In this document: positions 53,781 to 62,724 of the stretch, piece by piece
Position numbering within the stretch: position 1 is the first letter of the stretch
Layout: each line of letters begins with the position of its first letter
Source of the DNA: Streptantibioticus cattleyicolor NRRL 8057 = DSM 46488
Lineage (GTDB): Bacteria > Actinomycetota > Actinomycetes > Streptomycetales > Streptomycetaceae
DNA: 64,000 bases
Reading direction: 5' to 3'
NCBI RefSeq assembly: GCF_000240165.1
Contig: NC_017585.1
Coordinates: 248,001 to 312,000 of the forward strand
Notes under the pieces: model-generated
What the model saw: the letters and a program-made list of their open reading frames with translations, nothing else
The model's database searches: none
What the model was told of the DNA's origin: nothing
Program-made: the position numbers and the translations under genes

Positions 53781-55345
53781 GGTGTGGTCCCCTTGCCGTG
53801 CGGTCGGCGGGCCGGGAAGAGTCCGGCCGGGCGTCCGTGGCCGTTCCAGCCGAGGAGGTTGACCCGGCCGCGCGGCGGGGCGGTGTCCTCCAGCATGCCG
53901 GGGCCGCCGGTGTGTTCCAGGCTGCACCCGGTGTCCAGGGCGCTGCCCGGGGTGGCGTGGTAGGCGGTGGGGATGACGTAGCGTTCGTCGTACTTGGCGA
54001 GCGCCAGCAGCCGGTACATCTCCTCGATCCGGCCGGGGGTCATGGCGACGCCTTCGGCGATGGACGGGTCCGGGGGCTCGCCGAGGTTGACGCGGCGCAT
54101 GTGGGCGCGCATGGCGGCGAGTCGGCGCAGCGCGGCCTCCACCGGTGCGGTGTCGCCGGCGGTGAAGAGTTCGGCGAGGTAGGCCATCGGGATGCGCAGG
54201 CTGCCGATGGCGCCGAAGAGGTTGCCGGCGTCCTCGCCGTCGTGTCCCCCGGCGGCGAGGGCGTCGACGATCGGGGAGAGCGGCGGGATGTACCAGACCA
54301 TCGGCATGGTGCGGTATTCCGGGTGGAGCGGCAGGGCCACCCGGTGGCGGGCGATGAGGGCGTACACCGGTGAGCGGCGGGCCGCGGTGATCCACTCGTG
54401 CGGGATGCCGCACTCCTCGGCGGTGCGCGCCACCTTCGGGTCGTCGGGGTCGAGGAAGCAGCCGAGCTGCGCCGGGTACAGCTGCTTCTCGTCGGGCACG
54501 GAGGCGGCCTCGCCCACCCGGTCCGGGTCGTAGAGGACGACGCCGAGGTAGCGCAGCCTGCCCACGCAGGTCTCGGAGCAGACCGTGGGCGCCCCGGCCT
54601 CGATGCGCGGATAACACAGCGTGCACTTCTCCGCCTTGCCGGTGCGGTGGTTGAAGTACACCTTCTTGTACGGGCAGCCGCTCACGCACATCCGCCACCC
54701 CCGGCAGCGGTCCTGGTCCACCAGGACGATGCCGTCCTCGACGCGCTTGTACATCGCGCCGGACGGGCAGGCGGCGACACAACTGGGGTTGAGGCAGTGC
54801 TCGCAGATGCGTGGCAGGTAGAACATGAACGCCTGCTCGTACTCCAGGCGCACCTGGTCGCCGACGCGCTCCAGCAGCGGGTCGGCGGCGGTGTGTTCCG
54901 GGCCGCCGCCGAGGTCGTCGTCCCAGTTGGGTCCGCCGGTGACGGCCATGGGTGCCCCGTCGATCAGGGAGCGCGGGGCGGCGGTGGGCAGGTCGTCGCC
55001 GAGCGGTGCGGTGGTGAGGGTCTCGTAGTCGTACGTCCAGGGCTGGTAGTAGTCGTCCAGCGAGGGCAGTTCGGGGTTGGCGAAGATCCGGGCCAGTCGG
55101 CGCAGCCGGCCGCCGGAGCGCGGGACGAGCCGGCCGTGGCGCAGTTGCCAGCCGCCCTTGAAGCGCTCCTGGTCCTCGTAGCGGCGGGGGTATCCCTGGC
55201 CGGGGCGGGTCTCGACGTTGTTGAACCAGGCGTATTCGGTGCCGGCCCGGTTGGTCCAGGTCTGTTTGCAGGTGACCGAGCAGGTGTGGCAGCCGATGCA
55301 CTTGTCGAGGTTCATCACCATCGCGACCTGTGCCATGACGCGCAT
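53777..55345 (-). CDS. narH: Respiratory nitrate reductase, beta (iron-sulphur) subunit
   Basis: Electron-transfer subunit of 522 residues. Four cysteine clusters are visible: CIGCHTCSVTCKQTW near the N-terminus, CEHCLNPSCVAACPSG, CRGWRMCVSGCPYKK and CTLCYPRIEAGAPTVCSETC. In the third, a tryptophan (CRGW) replaces a cysteine, as in the 3Fe-4S centre of NarH. It links the gamma-subunit haems to the FS0 centre of NarG. ATG at 55345 lies 3 bp after the narG stop, with GGAG inside the end of narG. Confidence 0.97.
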   Translation of the reverse strand: MRVMAQVAMVMNLDKCIGCHTCSVTCKQTWTNRAGTEYAWFNNVETRPGQGYPRRYEDQERFKGGWQLRHGRLVPRSGGRLRRLARIFANPELPSLDDYYQPWTYDYETLTTAPLGDDLPTAAPRSLIDGAPMAVTGGPNWDDDLGGGPEHTAADPLLERVGDQVRLEYEQAFMFYLPRICEHCLNPSCVAACPSGAMYKRVEDGIVLVDQDRCRGWRMCVSGCPYKKVYFNHRTGKAEKCTLCYPRIEAGAPTVCSETCVGRLRYLGVVLYDPDRVGEAASVPDEKQLYPAQLGCFLDPDDPKVARTAEECGIPHEWITAARRSPVYALIARHRVALPLHPEYRTMPMVWYIPPLSPIVDALAAGGHDGEDAGNLFGAIGSLRIPMAYLAELFTAGDTAPVEAALRRLAAMRAHMRRVNLGEPPDPSIAEGVAMTPGRIEEMYRLLALAKYDERYVIPTAYHATPGSALDTGCSLEHTGGPGMLEDTAPPRGRVNLLGWNGHGRPAGLFPARRPHGKGTTP

Positions 55346-55348
55346 GTG

Positions 55349-58300
55349 TCAGTACTCCACGTTCTGCGAGCGGCGGCGGATGACGGTGACCGCGTCGCGC
55401 TGGTTGCCGGTGGGCCCGTAGTAGTTGGGGGCGAAGGAGAGCTGGGCGTAGCCGCCGATCAGGTGGGTGGGTTTGACCAGCAGCCGGGTGAGGGCGTTGT
55501 GCACGCCGCCGCGCCGTCCGGTCGCCTCGGACTTCGGGACGTTCACCAGGCGTTCCTGCACGTGGTACATGAAGACGGTGCCGGGCGGGATACGGTGCGA
55601 GACGACGGCGCGGGCGACGACGACGCCGTTGGGGTTGACCGCCTCGATCCAGTCGTTGTCGGCGGCCCCGACGGCCTCGGCGTCGGCGGGGCTCATCCAC
55701 ACCACGGGGCCGCCGCGCGCGAGGGTCTGCATCAGCAGGTTCTCCTGGTACTCGGAGTGGATGGACCACTTCGAGTGCGGGGTGAGGTAGCGCACGGTCA
55801 CCGTGCGTCCGCCGTCGGGTGCCTCGTCCTGATGTGGTGTTCCGCCGAGGGTGAGCGGGTCCAACGGGGGCCGGTAGACGGGGAGTTGTTCGCCGAACTC
55901 GGCAATCCAGTCGTGGTCGAGGTAGAAGTGCTGGCGGCCGGTGAGGGTGTGCCAGGGCTTGAGGTTCTCGGTGTTGATGGTGAAGGGGGCGTAGCGGCGG
56001 TCGGCGCCTTCCTTGCCGGACCATTCGAAGCTGACGCCGGCCTGGGCGGGGCGGGCCTGGGTGTCGGAGAAGAGCACGCGGTGGCCGTGGGCGGATTCGG
56101 CGAGTTCGGTGAAGTCCGAGGCGGGTCCGCAGCGTTCGGCCAGGCGCGCGAAGCCTTCGGCGGCGACGCGCCCGTTGGTGGTGCCGGACAGGGCGAGGAC
56201 GGCTTCGCACAGCTTGGCGTCGGTGTCGAGGAGCGGGCGGCCGGCCGCGGACCCCGCGGTGGCGGTGCCGCACCGGGCGGCGAGCCACCGGGTCTCCGGG
56301 CCGGTGCGGACGGTGACCCCTTTGACCTGCATGCCGTCGTCCTCCAGCAGGGGTCCGAGGGCCGCGAGCCGGTCGGCGACCGTGGTGTAGTCGCGTTCCA
56401 CCACGGTGAGGTGGGGCAGGTTGTGGCCCGCCTCGGCCGCCCGGTCGTCGTCGCGCCAGTCGGGGACGGTCCCGCCGGGTTGTGCCATCTCGTACGGGGT
56501 GTCGTGGCCGAGGGCGGTGGCCACCAGGTCGTAGGCGCGTTCCAGGCGGCCGGCCGCCAGTTCCGACAGCTTGGCGGCGAGGCCGTGGAAGATCTCGAAG
56601 TCGGTGCGGGCCTGCCACGGCGGGCTGATCGCCGGGGAGAAGGCGTGCACGTAGGGGTGCATGTCGGTGCTGGACAGGTCGTGTTTCTCGTACCAGGTGG
56701 CGGCGGGCAGCACCAGGTCGGCGTGGAGGGTGGTGGAGGTCATCCGGAAGTCGACGGCCAGCAGCAGGTCGAGCTTGCCGTGCGGTTCCTCGTCGCGCCA
56801 GACGACGTCGCGGGGGCGCCGGCCGGGCGGCAGGGGCGGTGCCGTGGCGTTGTCCCGCGCGCCGAGCAGATGGCGCAGGAAGTATTCGTTGCCCTTGGCG
56901 GACGAGCCGATGAGGTTGGCCCGCCACACGGTGAGCACGCGGGGCCAGTTGGCCGGGGCGTCCGGGTCCTGGCAGGCGAAGCGGAGGTCGCCGGCGGCGA
57001 TCCGGGCCGCCGCCCAGCGCGCCGGGTCCTGCCCGCTGGCGTGTGCCGCGCGCCCGAGGTCCAGCGGGTTGGTGTCGAACGTCGGGTAGGAGGGCATCCA
57101 GCCCAGGCGTACCGACTGGGCCACCAGGTCGGCGGTGTGCCGTCCGGCGAAGAGCCGGCGTCCGGTCGGCGCGGCCAGCGCGTCCGGCGTCGCGGTGTCG
57201 TAACGCCACTGGCCGGTGTGGAGGTACCAGTACGGGGTTCCGGCCATCTGCCGGGAGGGCCGGACCCAGTCGGCGGCGGTGGACAGCTGCTGCCAGCCGG
57301 CCAGCGGGCGCACCTTCTCCTGGCCGACGTAGTGCGCCCAGCCGCCGCCGTTGACCCCCTGGCAGCCGGTGAGCAGCAGCAGGGAGAGGAAGGATCGGTA
57401 GATGGTGTCGGAGTGGAACCAGTGGTTGGTGCCCGCGCCCATCACGATCATGGCCCGGCCGCGGGTCTGCTCCGCGGTCCGCGCGAACTCGCGGGCCACC
57501 CGCGTCACGGCGGTCGCCGGCACCGAGGTGATCTCCTCCTGCCAGGCCGGGGTGCACGGCACCGACGCGTCGTCGTAGCCCTCCGGCCACCGGCCGCCGA
57601 GCCCCGGCCGGCGTACCCCGTACCGCGCCAGCAGCAGGTCGAAGACGGTGGTGACCGGGCGGCCCCCGATCCGGCGTACCGGCACGTCGCGTACGAGCAC
57701 CTCACCGGGGCCGTGCTCGAAGCGCGGCAGTGCCACCGGGACGCGCGGGCCACCGGCTTCCTGATACAACGTCAGCACCGGGTCGGTGTCGCCGAGATCG
57801 AGGTTCCAGCGGCCCTCGCCGCTCTTGTCCCAGCGGTCGGCCAGCGTGCCGTTGGGGGCGACCGGGCGGCCGGTGACCGAGTCCAGGAGCACCGGTTGCC
57901 AGCGCCGCGCCGGGGAGTCGGTCTCCATGCCGAGGTCGGCGGCGGTGACGAACTTGCCCGGTACGTAGGCGTCGGCGCCGCGCTGCTCCAGTTCGACGAG
58001 GAACGGCAGATCGGTGAAGCGCTTGACGTAGTCGGTGAAGTAGGCGACCCGGCGGCGGACGAAGAACTCGGTGAGGATGACGTGTCCCATCGCCATGGCC
58101 ACCGCGCCGTCGGTGCCCGGGTGGGGGTGGAGCCATTCGTCGGCGAACTTGGTGGCGTCCGCGTAGTCCGGGCAGACCACCACCACCTTCTGCCCCCGGT
58201 AGCGGGCCTCGGCCATCCAGTGGGCGTCCGGGGTGCGGGTGACGGGCACGTTGGAGCCCCACAGCACCAGGTAGGCGGCGTCCCACCAGTCGCCGGACTC

Positions 58301-59065
58301 CGGCACGTCCGTCTGGTCGCCGAAGACCTGCGGCGAGGCGATCGGCAGGTCCGCGTACCAGTCGTAGAACGAGATCATCGGCGCGCCGATCAGCGCCATG
58401 AAGCGGGCGCCGACCGCGTGCGAGGCGATCGACATCGCGGGGATCGGCGAGAAGCCGGCGATCCGGTCCGGCCCGTACGTCCGCAGCGTGTGCACGTGCG
58501 CGGCGGCGGCGATCTCCAGCGCCTCGTCCCACTCGATGCGCACCAGCCCGCCCCGGCCGCGGGCCGACTGGTAGCGGCGGCGCCGCTCCGGGTCGCCGGT
58601 GACCTCGGCCCATGCCGCCACCGGATCGCCCAGCCGCGCCCTGGCCTCCCGGTACATCTCCACCAGCACGCCACGGGCGTACGGATGGCGCACCCGGGCC
58701 GGCGAGTAGGTGTACCAGGAGAACGAGGCGCCGCGCGGGCAGCCGCGCGGCTCGTACTCGGGCCGGTCGGGGCCGGTGGACGGGTAGTCGGTCGCCTGGG
58801 TCTCCCAGGTGATCAGGCCGTCCTTGACGTACACCTGCCAGGAGCACGAGCCGGTGCAGTTGACGCCGTGGGTGGAGCGCACCACCTTGTCGTGGGCCCA
58901 ACGCTCCCGGTACCGCGTGTCGTTGACCGCCTTCCTCGCCTGGAAGACCGCGCGGGAGTCGTCGGTGGCCGGCGCCCGGCTCAGCAACCGCCCCGCCGCC
59001 AGCAGTGCCTGCGACACGGCGTCGGCGGAACGCCCGGCACGGTCACGGAACGGGACGGACCTCAT
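55349..59065 (-). CDS. narG: Respiratory nitrate reductase, alpha (molybdenum) subunit
   Basis: Catalytic subunit of 1238 residues that reduces nitrate to nitrite at a bis-MGD molybdenum centre. The FS0 cluster is ligated by the histidine and cysteines of THGVNCTGSCSWQVY and by PRGCPRGASF. The molybdenum-ligand aspartate is in SFYDWYADLPIASPQ, and QTDVPESGDWW also matches NarG. GVNGGGWAHYVGQEK and the C-terminal IGGYAQLSFAPNYYGP agree with the family. I use the ATG at 59065, since GGAG lies nine bases upstream; a GTG two codons before is possible. First gene of narGHJI. No narK transporter is seen in the window. Enzyme of respiration or oxygen-limited survival. Confidence 0.97.
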   Translation of the reverse strand: MRSVPFRDRAGRSADAVSQALLAAGRLLSRAPATDDSRAVFQARKAVNDTRYRERWAHDKVVRSTHGVNCTGSCSWQVYVKDGLITWETQATDYPSTGPDRPEYEPRGCPRGASFSWYTYSPARVRHPYARGVLVEMYREARARLGDPVAAWAEVTGDPERRRRYQSARGRGGLVRIEWDEALEIAAAAHVHTLRTYGPDRIAGFSPIPAMSIASHAVGARFMALIGAPMISFYDWYADLPIASPQVFGDQTDVPESGDWWDAAYLVLWGSNVPVTRTPDAHWMAEARYRGQKVVVVCPDYADATKFADEWLHPHPGTDGAVAMAMGHVILTEFFVRRRVAYFTDYVKRFTDLPFLVELEQRGADAYVPGKFVTAADLGMETDSPARRWQPVLLDSVTGRPVAPNGTLADRWDKSGEGRWNLDLGDTDPVLTLYQEAGGPRVPVALPRFEHGPGEVLVRDVPVRRIGGRPVTTVFDLLLARYGVRRPGLGGRWPEGYDDASVPCTPAWQEEITSVPATAVTRVAREFARTAEQTRGRAMIVMGAGTNHWFHSDTIYRSFLSLLLLTGCQGVNGGGWAHYVGQEKVRPLAGWQQLSTAADWVRPSRQMAGTPYWYLHTGQWRYDTATPDALAAPTGRRLFAGRHTADLVAQSVRLGWMPSYPTFDTNPLDLGRAAHASGQDPARWAAARIAAGDLRFACQDPDAPANWPRVLTVWRANLIGSSAKGNEYFLRHLLGARDNATAPPLPPGRRPRDVVWRDEEPHGKLDLLLAVDFRMTSTTLHADLVLPAATWYEKHDLSSTDMHPYVHAFSPAISPPWQARTDFEIFHGLAAKLSELAAGRLERAYDLVATALGHDTPYEMAQPGGTVPDWRDDDRAAEAGHNLPHLTVVERDYTTVADRLAALGPLLEDDGMQVKGVTVRTGPETRWLAARCGTATAGSAAGRPLLDTDAKLCEAVLALSGTTNGRVAAEGFARLAERCGPASDFTELAESAHGHRVLFSDTQARPAQAGVSFEWSGKEGADRRYAPFTINTENLKPWHTLTGRQHFYLDHDWIAEFGEQLPVYRPPLDPLTLGGTPHQDEAPDGGRTVTVRYLTPHSKWSIHSEYQENLLMQTLARGGPVVWMSPADAEAVGAADNDWIEAVNPNGVVVARAVVSHRIPPGTVFMYHVQERLVNVPKSEATGRRGGVHNALTRLLVKPTHLIGGYAQLSFAPNYYGPTGNQRDAVTVIRRRSQNVEY

Positions 59066-59324
59066 GACCACCTACTCCTCACAGCGGACTGTCGGCTTCC
59101 GGGCGGAAGACTCGCGCACCACACGCGGGATAAGGCGGGCGTTCCGGGAGGTTTGACCGCAAGAGACGCCATTCTTTCCTTGTACTTTGCAGGCGTTTTA
59201 GGCGAAACGTTTTTCCCGTGACGACACGATGGCCAGATCGAGGAACATTGCAGTCCGCAATACTTGGGGGGTAAACGAAGCCTGCCGTTTGCCGCCGACG
59301 GCGCGACGGGGGAAGGTGTCACCC

Positions 59325-60080
59325 ATGGTCTCCCGGTACGCGCAGTGGCAGCCTTCGGTGGCGCCGCGTCGTCATGTGGTGTGTGTCTGGGTGCGGGAGA
59401 ACGGCGGTGGCGACGCGCACGGGCAGCTCGTCGTGCCGGACGGCTGTGTCGACCTCATGTGGTGTGACGGTGCGCTGGAGGTGGTCGGGCCGGACCGGGG
59501 GGCGCGGACGGTGCCGGTGCGGGCCGGGGCGGGCATCGCGGGGGTGCGGTTGCGGCCGGGGGCGGCGGGGTTGCTGCTGGGACGGCTGCCCGCGCGGGAG
59601 GTGTGCGACCTCCAGGTGCCGCTCGCGGAAGTGCTGCCGCGGGACCGGGTCCGGCGGCTGGCGGACCGGCTGGCCGGCGCCGAGGGGCCACGCGCCGCCG
59701 GGGTGCTGGACGCGTTCGCGGCCTCGCTGCCCACCGATCACGCGCCCGATCCCGTGGTGGAGCACGCCGTGGCGGTGCTCGGCCGCCCCGCGCCGGTGCG
59801 GTTGTCGTCGCTGGCCGGGCACGTCGGCCTGTCCGAGCGGCAGTTGCGGCGGCGGGTGACGGACGCGGTGGGGTACGGGCCGAAGACACTCCACGCGGTG
59901 CTGCGTTTCCAGCGGGCGCTGGCCCGGGCCCGGGCGGGCGGCGCCGGCCTGGCCGAGGTCGCGCTGCGCGCGGGCTACGCGGACCAGGCCCACTTCACCC
60001 GAGAGGTCCGCCGCCTCGCCGGCGTGCCGCCGACGGTGCTGCTGGGCGCGGGGCGGACGGCTCAGGGCGTGCGGTCGTAG
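59325..60080 (+). CDS. AraC family transcriptional regulator
   Basis: Regulator of 251 residues. The N-terminal part (about 1-130) resembles the DUF6597-type sensor domain common in AraC proteins of actinobacteria (YAQWQPSVAPRRHVVCVWVR; VVPDGCVDLMWCDG). The HTH region follows, LSSLAGHVGLSERQLRRRVT and VALRAGYADQAHFTREVRRL. I use the ATG at 59325, with GGGGGAAGG upstream; the frame is open from 59229. It is divergent from narG, so control of the nar operon is a possibility. In the 259-bp gap I saw no clear FNR-like or Rex-like palindrome. Its 3' end overlaps the next convergent gene by 19 bp. Confidence 0.9.
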   Translation: MVSRYAQWQPSVAPRRHVVCVWVRENGGGDAHGQLVVPDGCVDLMWCDGALEVVGPDRGARTVPVRAGAGIAGVRLRPGAAGLLLGRLPAREVCDLQVPLAEVLPRDRVRRLADRLAGAEGPRAAGVLDAFAASLPTDHAPDPVVEHAVAVLGRPAPVRLSSLAGHVGLSERQLRRRVTDAVGYGPKTLHAVLRFQRALARARAGGAGLAEVALRAGYADQAHFTREVRRLAGVPPTVLLGAGRTAQGVRS

Positions 60081-60976
60081 GCGCGCAGCGTGAGCAGCGC
60101 GGCGAGCGTCACGCCGGGGCGGGCCTCCACCTCGGTGGTCGCCGACCAGCGGGCCCAGGTGATCGGCCAGCCCCCGTCCTCCCGCTGCGCGGCGGCGAGA
60201 TGGCGCAGTCCGCGCCGCGTCTGCGCGTCGGTGAACCACGCGCGCGCCAGGCTGTCCGGACGCGGGGCGACGTCGTGCGGCAGGTGGTATTCGCCGGGGG
60301 CGTACCCGGGGGCGAGTCGCACCCGCTCGGGGTGGTCCGGATCGAGGAGTACGAGGCGCTGCTCGCGCACCAGGTCACCCAGGCGTTCCGCCTGCCGCCG
60401 CGCCCAGGTCCGGTCGGGGGCCGCGTCGAGGAAGGCGACGGCGGCCCGGACCTCGTACGGATGGGTCTGCCGCAGCCCTTCGACGGCGGCGCGGCAGAAC
60501 TCGGTGGCGGTGCGCGGCCAGGGGTGGTCGACGCCGAGGCGCAGCAGCGGGCCCAGGATCTGCCCGGTGGCCAGCAGTTCGCCGTGGGGTTCGCCGGAGA
60601 TCGGCAGCCACGGCGGACGCGGGTAGGGGCGCAGGGTCGGCAGTACGGCCGGCACGCCTCCGTCCGGGGCGGTGACGCCGGCCAGCCAGTCGCACAGGCG
60701 CCGGGCCCGGGACGCGTCCAGCGCCCCGGTCTCCTCCAGCACCGCCAGGGCGGCGGGCAGCGCGATCGGCTGCGGTGCCGGTCCCCTGACGTCGGGTTCG
60801 AGCCCGTAGGCGTATCCGCCGTCCCGGCCGCGGTAGGCGTCCAGGGCGGTGAGCACCCCGGCCGGATCGTCCTCGTCGCCGAAGAGGAACGCGAAGCGGC
60901 GTTGTTCCAGCACCCGTCCCGAGGCCCACAGGAAGCGTCCGGCCCGCTCGATCACGGTGTCGTTGATCCATGCCAT
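60062..60976 (-). CDS. Alpha-toroid (prenyltransferase/terpene-cyclase-like repeat) protein of unknown function
   Basis: A 304-residue soluble protein. Repeated DGG-containing turns lie at similar spacing: RGRDGGYAYGLEPD, APDGGVPAVLPTL and REDGGWPITW. Between them are helix pairs rich in alanine and leucine. This suggests an (alpha/alpha) toroid as in prenyltransferase and squalene-cyclase repeats. The DxDD or other catalytic motif of terpene cyclases is not visible. ATG at 60976 gives a start at MAWINDTVIE, with no strong ribosome site. Convergent with the AraC gene, overlapping by 19 bp. Function not known. Confidence 0.75.
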   Translation of the reverse strand: MAWINDTVIERAGRFLWASGRVLEQRRFAFLFGDEDDPAGVLTALDAYRGRDGGYAYGLEPDVRGPAPQPIALPAALAVLEETGALDASRARRLCDWLAGVTAPDGGVPAVLPTLRPYPRPPWLPISGEPHGELLATGQILGPLLRLGVDHPWPRTATEFCRAAVEGLRQTHPYEVRAAVAFLDAAPDRTWARRQAERLGDLVREQRLVLLDPDHPERVRLAPGYAPGEYHLPHDVAPRPDSLARAWFTDAQTRRGLRHLAAAQREDGGWPITWARWSATTEVEARPGVTLAALLTLRAYDRTP

Positions 60977-61099
60977 GCCGCGACGGTACGCGGGGGCCGG
61001 GCCGCGGGTCTTGAACGGATCGGCCACGGCGTCCGGGGCGTGCCCGCCTCGTGGTCTCCCGGGCCGGCGGTCGAGGTGGGCGTCGAGGTGGCCCGCGAC

Positions 61100-61301
61100 T
61101 TCGGCGGTGCCCGGCGTCCCCGTCGACGGGCGGCGCTTCGGGCCGGACGTCGTGACGGCCAACGAGGCCCAACCCGGCCTGCCGCACTCCCCGTTGGTGC
61201 TGCGGGCCATCGCCCGGGCGCACGACACCCGGCTGGACGCGCTCGCCACGGTGGTGGCGCCGGGCGAGCTGCGGGTCGGGGAGTCCGTCGTGCTCCGGTG
61301 A
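61100..61301 (+). pseudogene. C-terminal remnant of a MOSC-domain protein
   Basis: An open stretch VPVDGRRFGPDVVTANEA, ending in ATVVAPGELRVGESVVLR and a stop at 61299-61301, looks like the end of a MOSC sulphurase-type domain (RF.PDVV block and the closing PGELRVGE strand). The upstream part, with the conserved cysteine and pterin-related residues, is not found in any frame, and there is no start codon with a ribosome site. The rest of the roughly 490-bp gap from 60977 to 61463 shows nothing more. Confidence 0.45.
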
Positions 61302-61463
61302 CTCCCGGCAGGCCCCGCAGGGTTCTTTGATCTTCCTTTGCTCACGTCACCTTGTTGACGCGTGAATGACAACTGTACGTTTCCCGCACGTCACCACTGA
61401 ACGTGGTGGCACCCCCTGCACCGCCCTGCACTGCTCCGTTCCCCCACCTCAGGAGGCAGTACG

Positions 61464-62696
61464 TTGCGTCACATACCCTCACCCCGAACCGCCCTGTCCG
61501 CGGCGGGCGTCGCCGCGCTCGTCGTCTGCGGTCTGGCGACGACCGCGCCGGCCGGGGCAGCCGCCACGGCCCACCACCCGGGCGTCTCGTGGACCCGCGC
61601 CTGCGCCCTGCCCGCGGCTCCCGGCACCGCCGCCTGCAACGCGCTGCACGTCACCAGCGTGACCGAACACATCAACGCGACGGGCGTGACCCCCGCCGCC
61701 ACCCCGTCCGGCTACGGCCCCGCCGACCTGCGCAGCGCCTACAACATCCCGGCGGGCGGCGGCTCGGGGCAGACGGTCGCGATCGTCGACGCCTACGACG
61801 ACCCCAACGCCGAGTCCGACCTGGCCACCTACCGCAGCCAGTACGGCCTGCCCGCCTGCACCACCGCCAACGGCTGCTTCAAGAAGGTCAACGAGACCGG
61901 AGGCACCAAGTACCCGCGCGCCAACAGCGGCTGGGCCGGGGAGATCTCCCTCGACCTCGACATGGTCTCCGCGATGGCACCGAACGCGCACATCATCCTC
62001 GTGGAGGCGAACACCGCCAACATGACGGACCTGGGCGCCTCGGTCAACACCGCCGTCAAGCTCGGCGCCAAGTTCGTCTCCAACAGCTACGGCGGCTCGG
62101 AGTCCTCCTCGGACACCGGCTACGACTCCACCTACTTCAACCACCCGGGCGTCGCCATCACCGTCTCCTCGGGCGACGGCGGCTACGGGGTGGAATACCC
62201 GGCGTCCTCGCCGTACGTCACCGCGGTCGGCGGCACCGCGCTGAAGCGTGACTCCAGCACCGCCCGCGGCTGGAGCGAGAGCGTGTGGTCCACCTCCAGC
62301 ACCGAGGGCGCCGGCTCCGGCTGCTCCGCCTACGAGCCCAAGCCGTCCTGGCAGACCGACAGCGGCTGCGCCGAGCGCACCGTCGCCGACGTCTCGGCCG
62401 TCGCCGACCCGGCCACCGGTGTCGCCGTCTACCAGACCTACGGCGGCTCCGGCTGGACCGTCTACGGCGGAACGAGCGTGGCCGCCCCGCTGATCGCCGG
62501 CGTCTACGCCGACGCCGGTGCCCCGTCCGCCAGTTACCCCGCCGCCGACGCCTACGCCCACCCCGGCGCGCTCAACGACGTGACCACCGGCTCCACCGCC
62601 AGCTGCTCCCCCGCCTACCTGTGCACCGCAGGCACCGGCTACGACGGCCCCACCGGCCTCGGCACCCCCAACGGTCTGGCCGCCTTCACCGGCTGA
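61464..62696 (+). CDS. Secreted S53 (sedolisin-type) serine-carboxyl peptidase
   Basis: Exported protease of 410 residues. The signal peptide is RTALSAAGVAALVVCGLATT with cleavage near TAPAGAAA. The catalytic triad region shows WAGEISLDLDMVSAMAP (glutamate and aspartate four apart) and YGGTSVAAPLIAGVY (serine). The oxyanion-type aspartate probably lies in an internal SSGDGGYG. The last part GYDGPTGLGTPNGLAAF holds the calcium-site-like loop of the family. Most S53 enzymes have a pro-domain of about 180 residues ahead of the triad; here only about 80 residues lie between the signal and the GQTVAIVDAYDD strand. TTG at 61464 with AGGAGG seven bases upstream. Single gene. Confidence 0.9.
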   Translation: MRHIPSPRTALSAAGVAALVVCGLATTAPAGAAATAHHPGVSWTRACALPAAPGTAACNALHVTSVTEHINATGVTPAATPSGYGPADLRSAYNIPAGGGSGQTVAIVDAYDDPNAESDLATYRSQYGLPACTTANGCFKKVNETGGTKYPRANSGWAGEISLDLDMVSAMAPNAHIILVEANTANMTDLGASVNTAVKLGAKFVSNSYGGSESSSDTGYDSTYFNHPGVAITVSSGDGGYGVEYPASSPYVTAVGGTALKRDSSTARGWSESVWSTSSTEGAGSGCSAYEPKPSWQTDSGCAERTVADVSAVADPATGVAVYQTYGGSGWTVYGGTSVAAPLIAGVYADAGAPSASYPAADAYAHPGALNDVTTGSTASCSPAYLCTAGTGYDGPTGLGTPNGLAAFTG

Positions 62697-62724
62697 CCCC
62701 ACCCGGCCGGGGCGGCCCGGACGC

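Noticed and set aside
54398-59221. A 1607-codon plus-strand frame
   Set aside because: Antisense to narGHJ; the composition is Gly/Val/Arg-rich shadow coding.
59066-59324. FNR-, Rex- or NarL-type operator in the narG/AraC gap
   Set aside because: I looked for TTGAT-N4-ATCAA-like and TTGTGA-N6-TCACAA-like palindromes and found none convincing.
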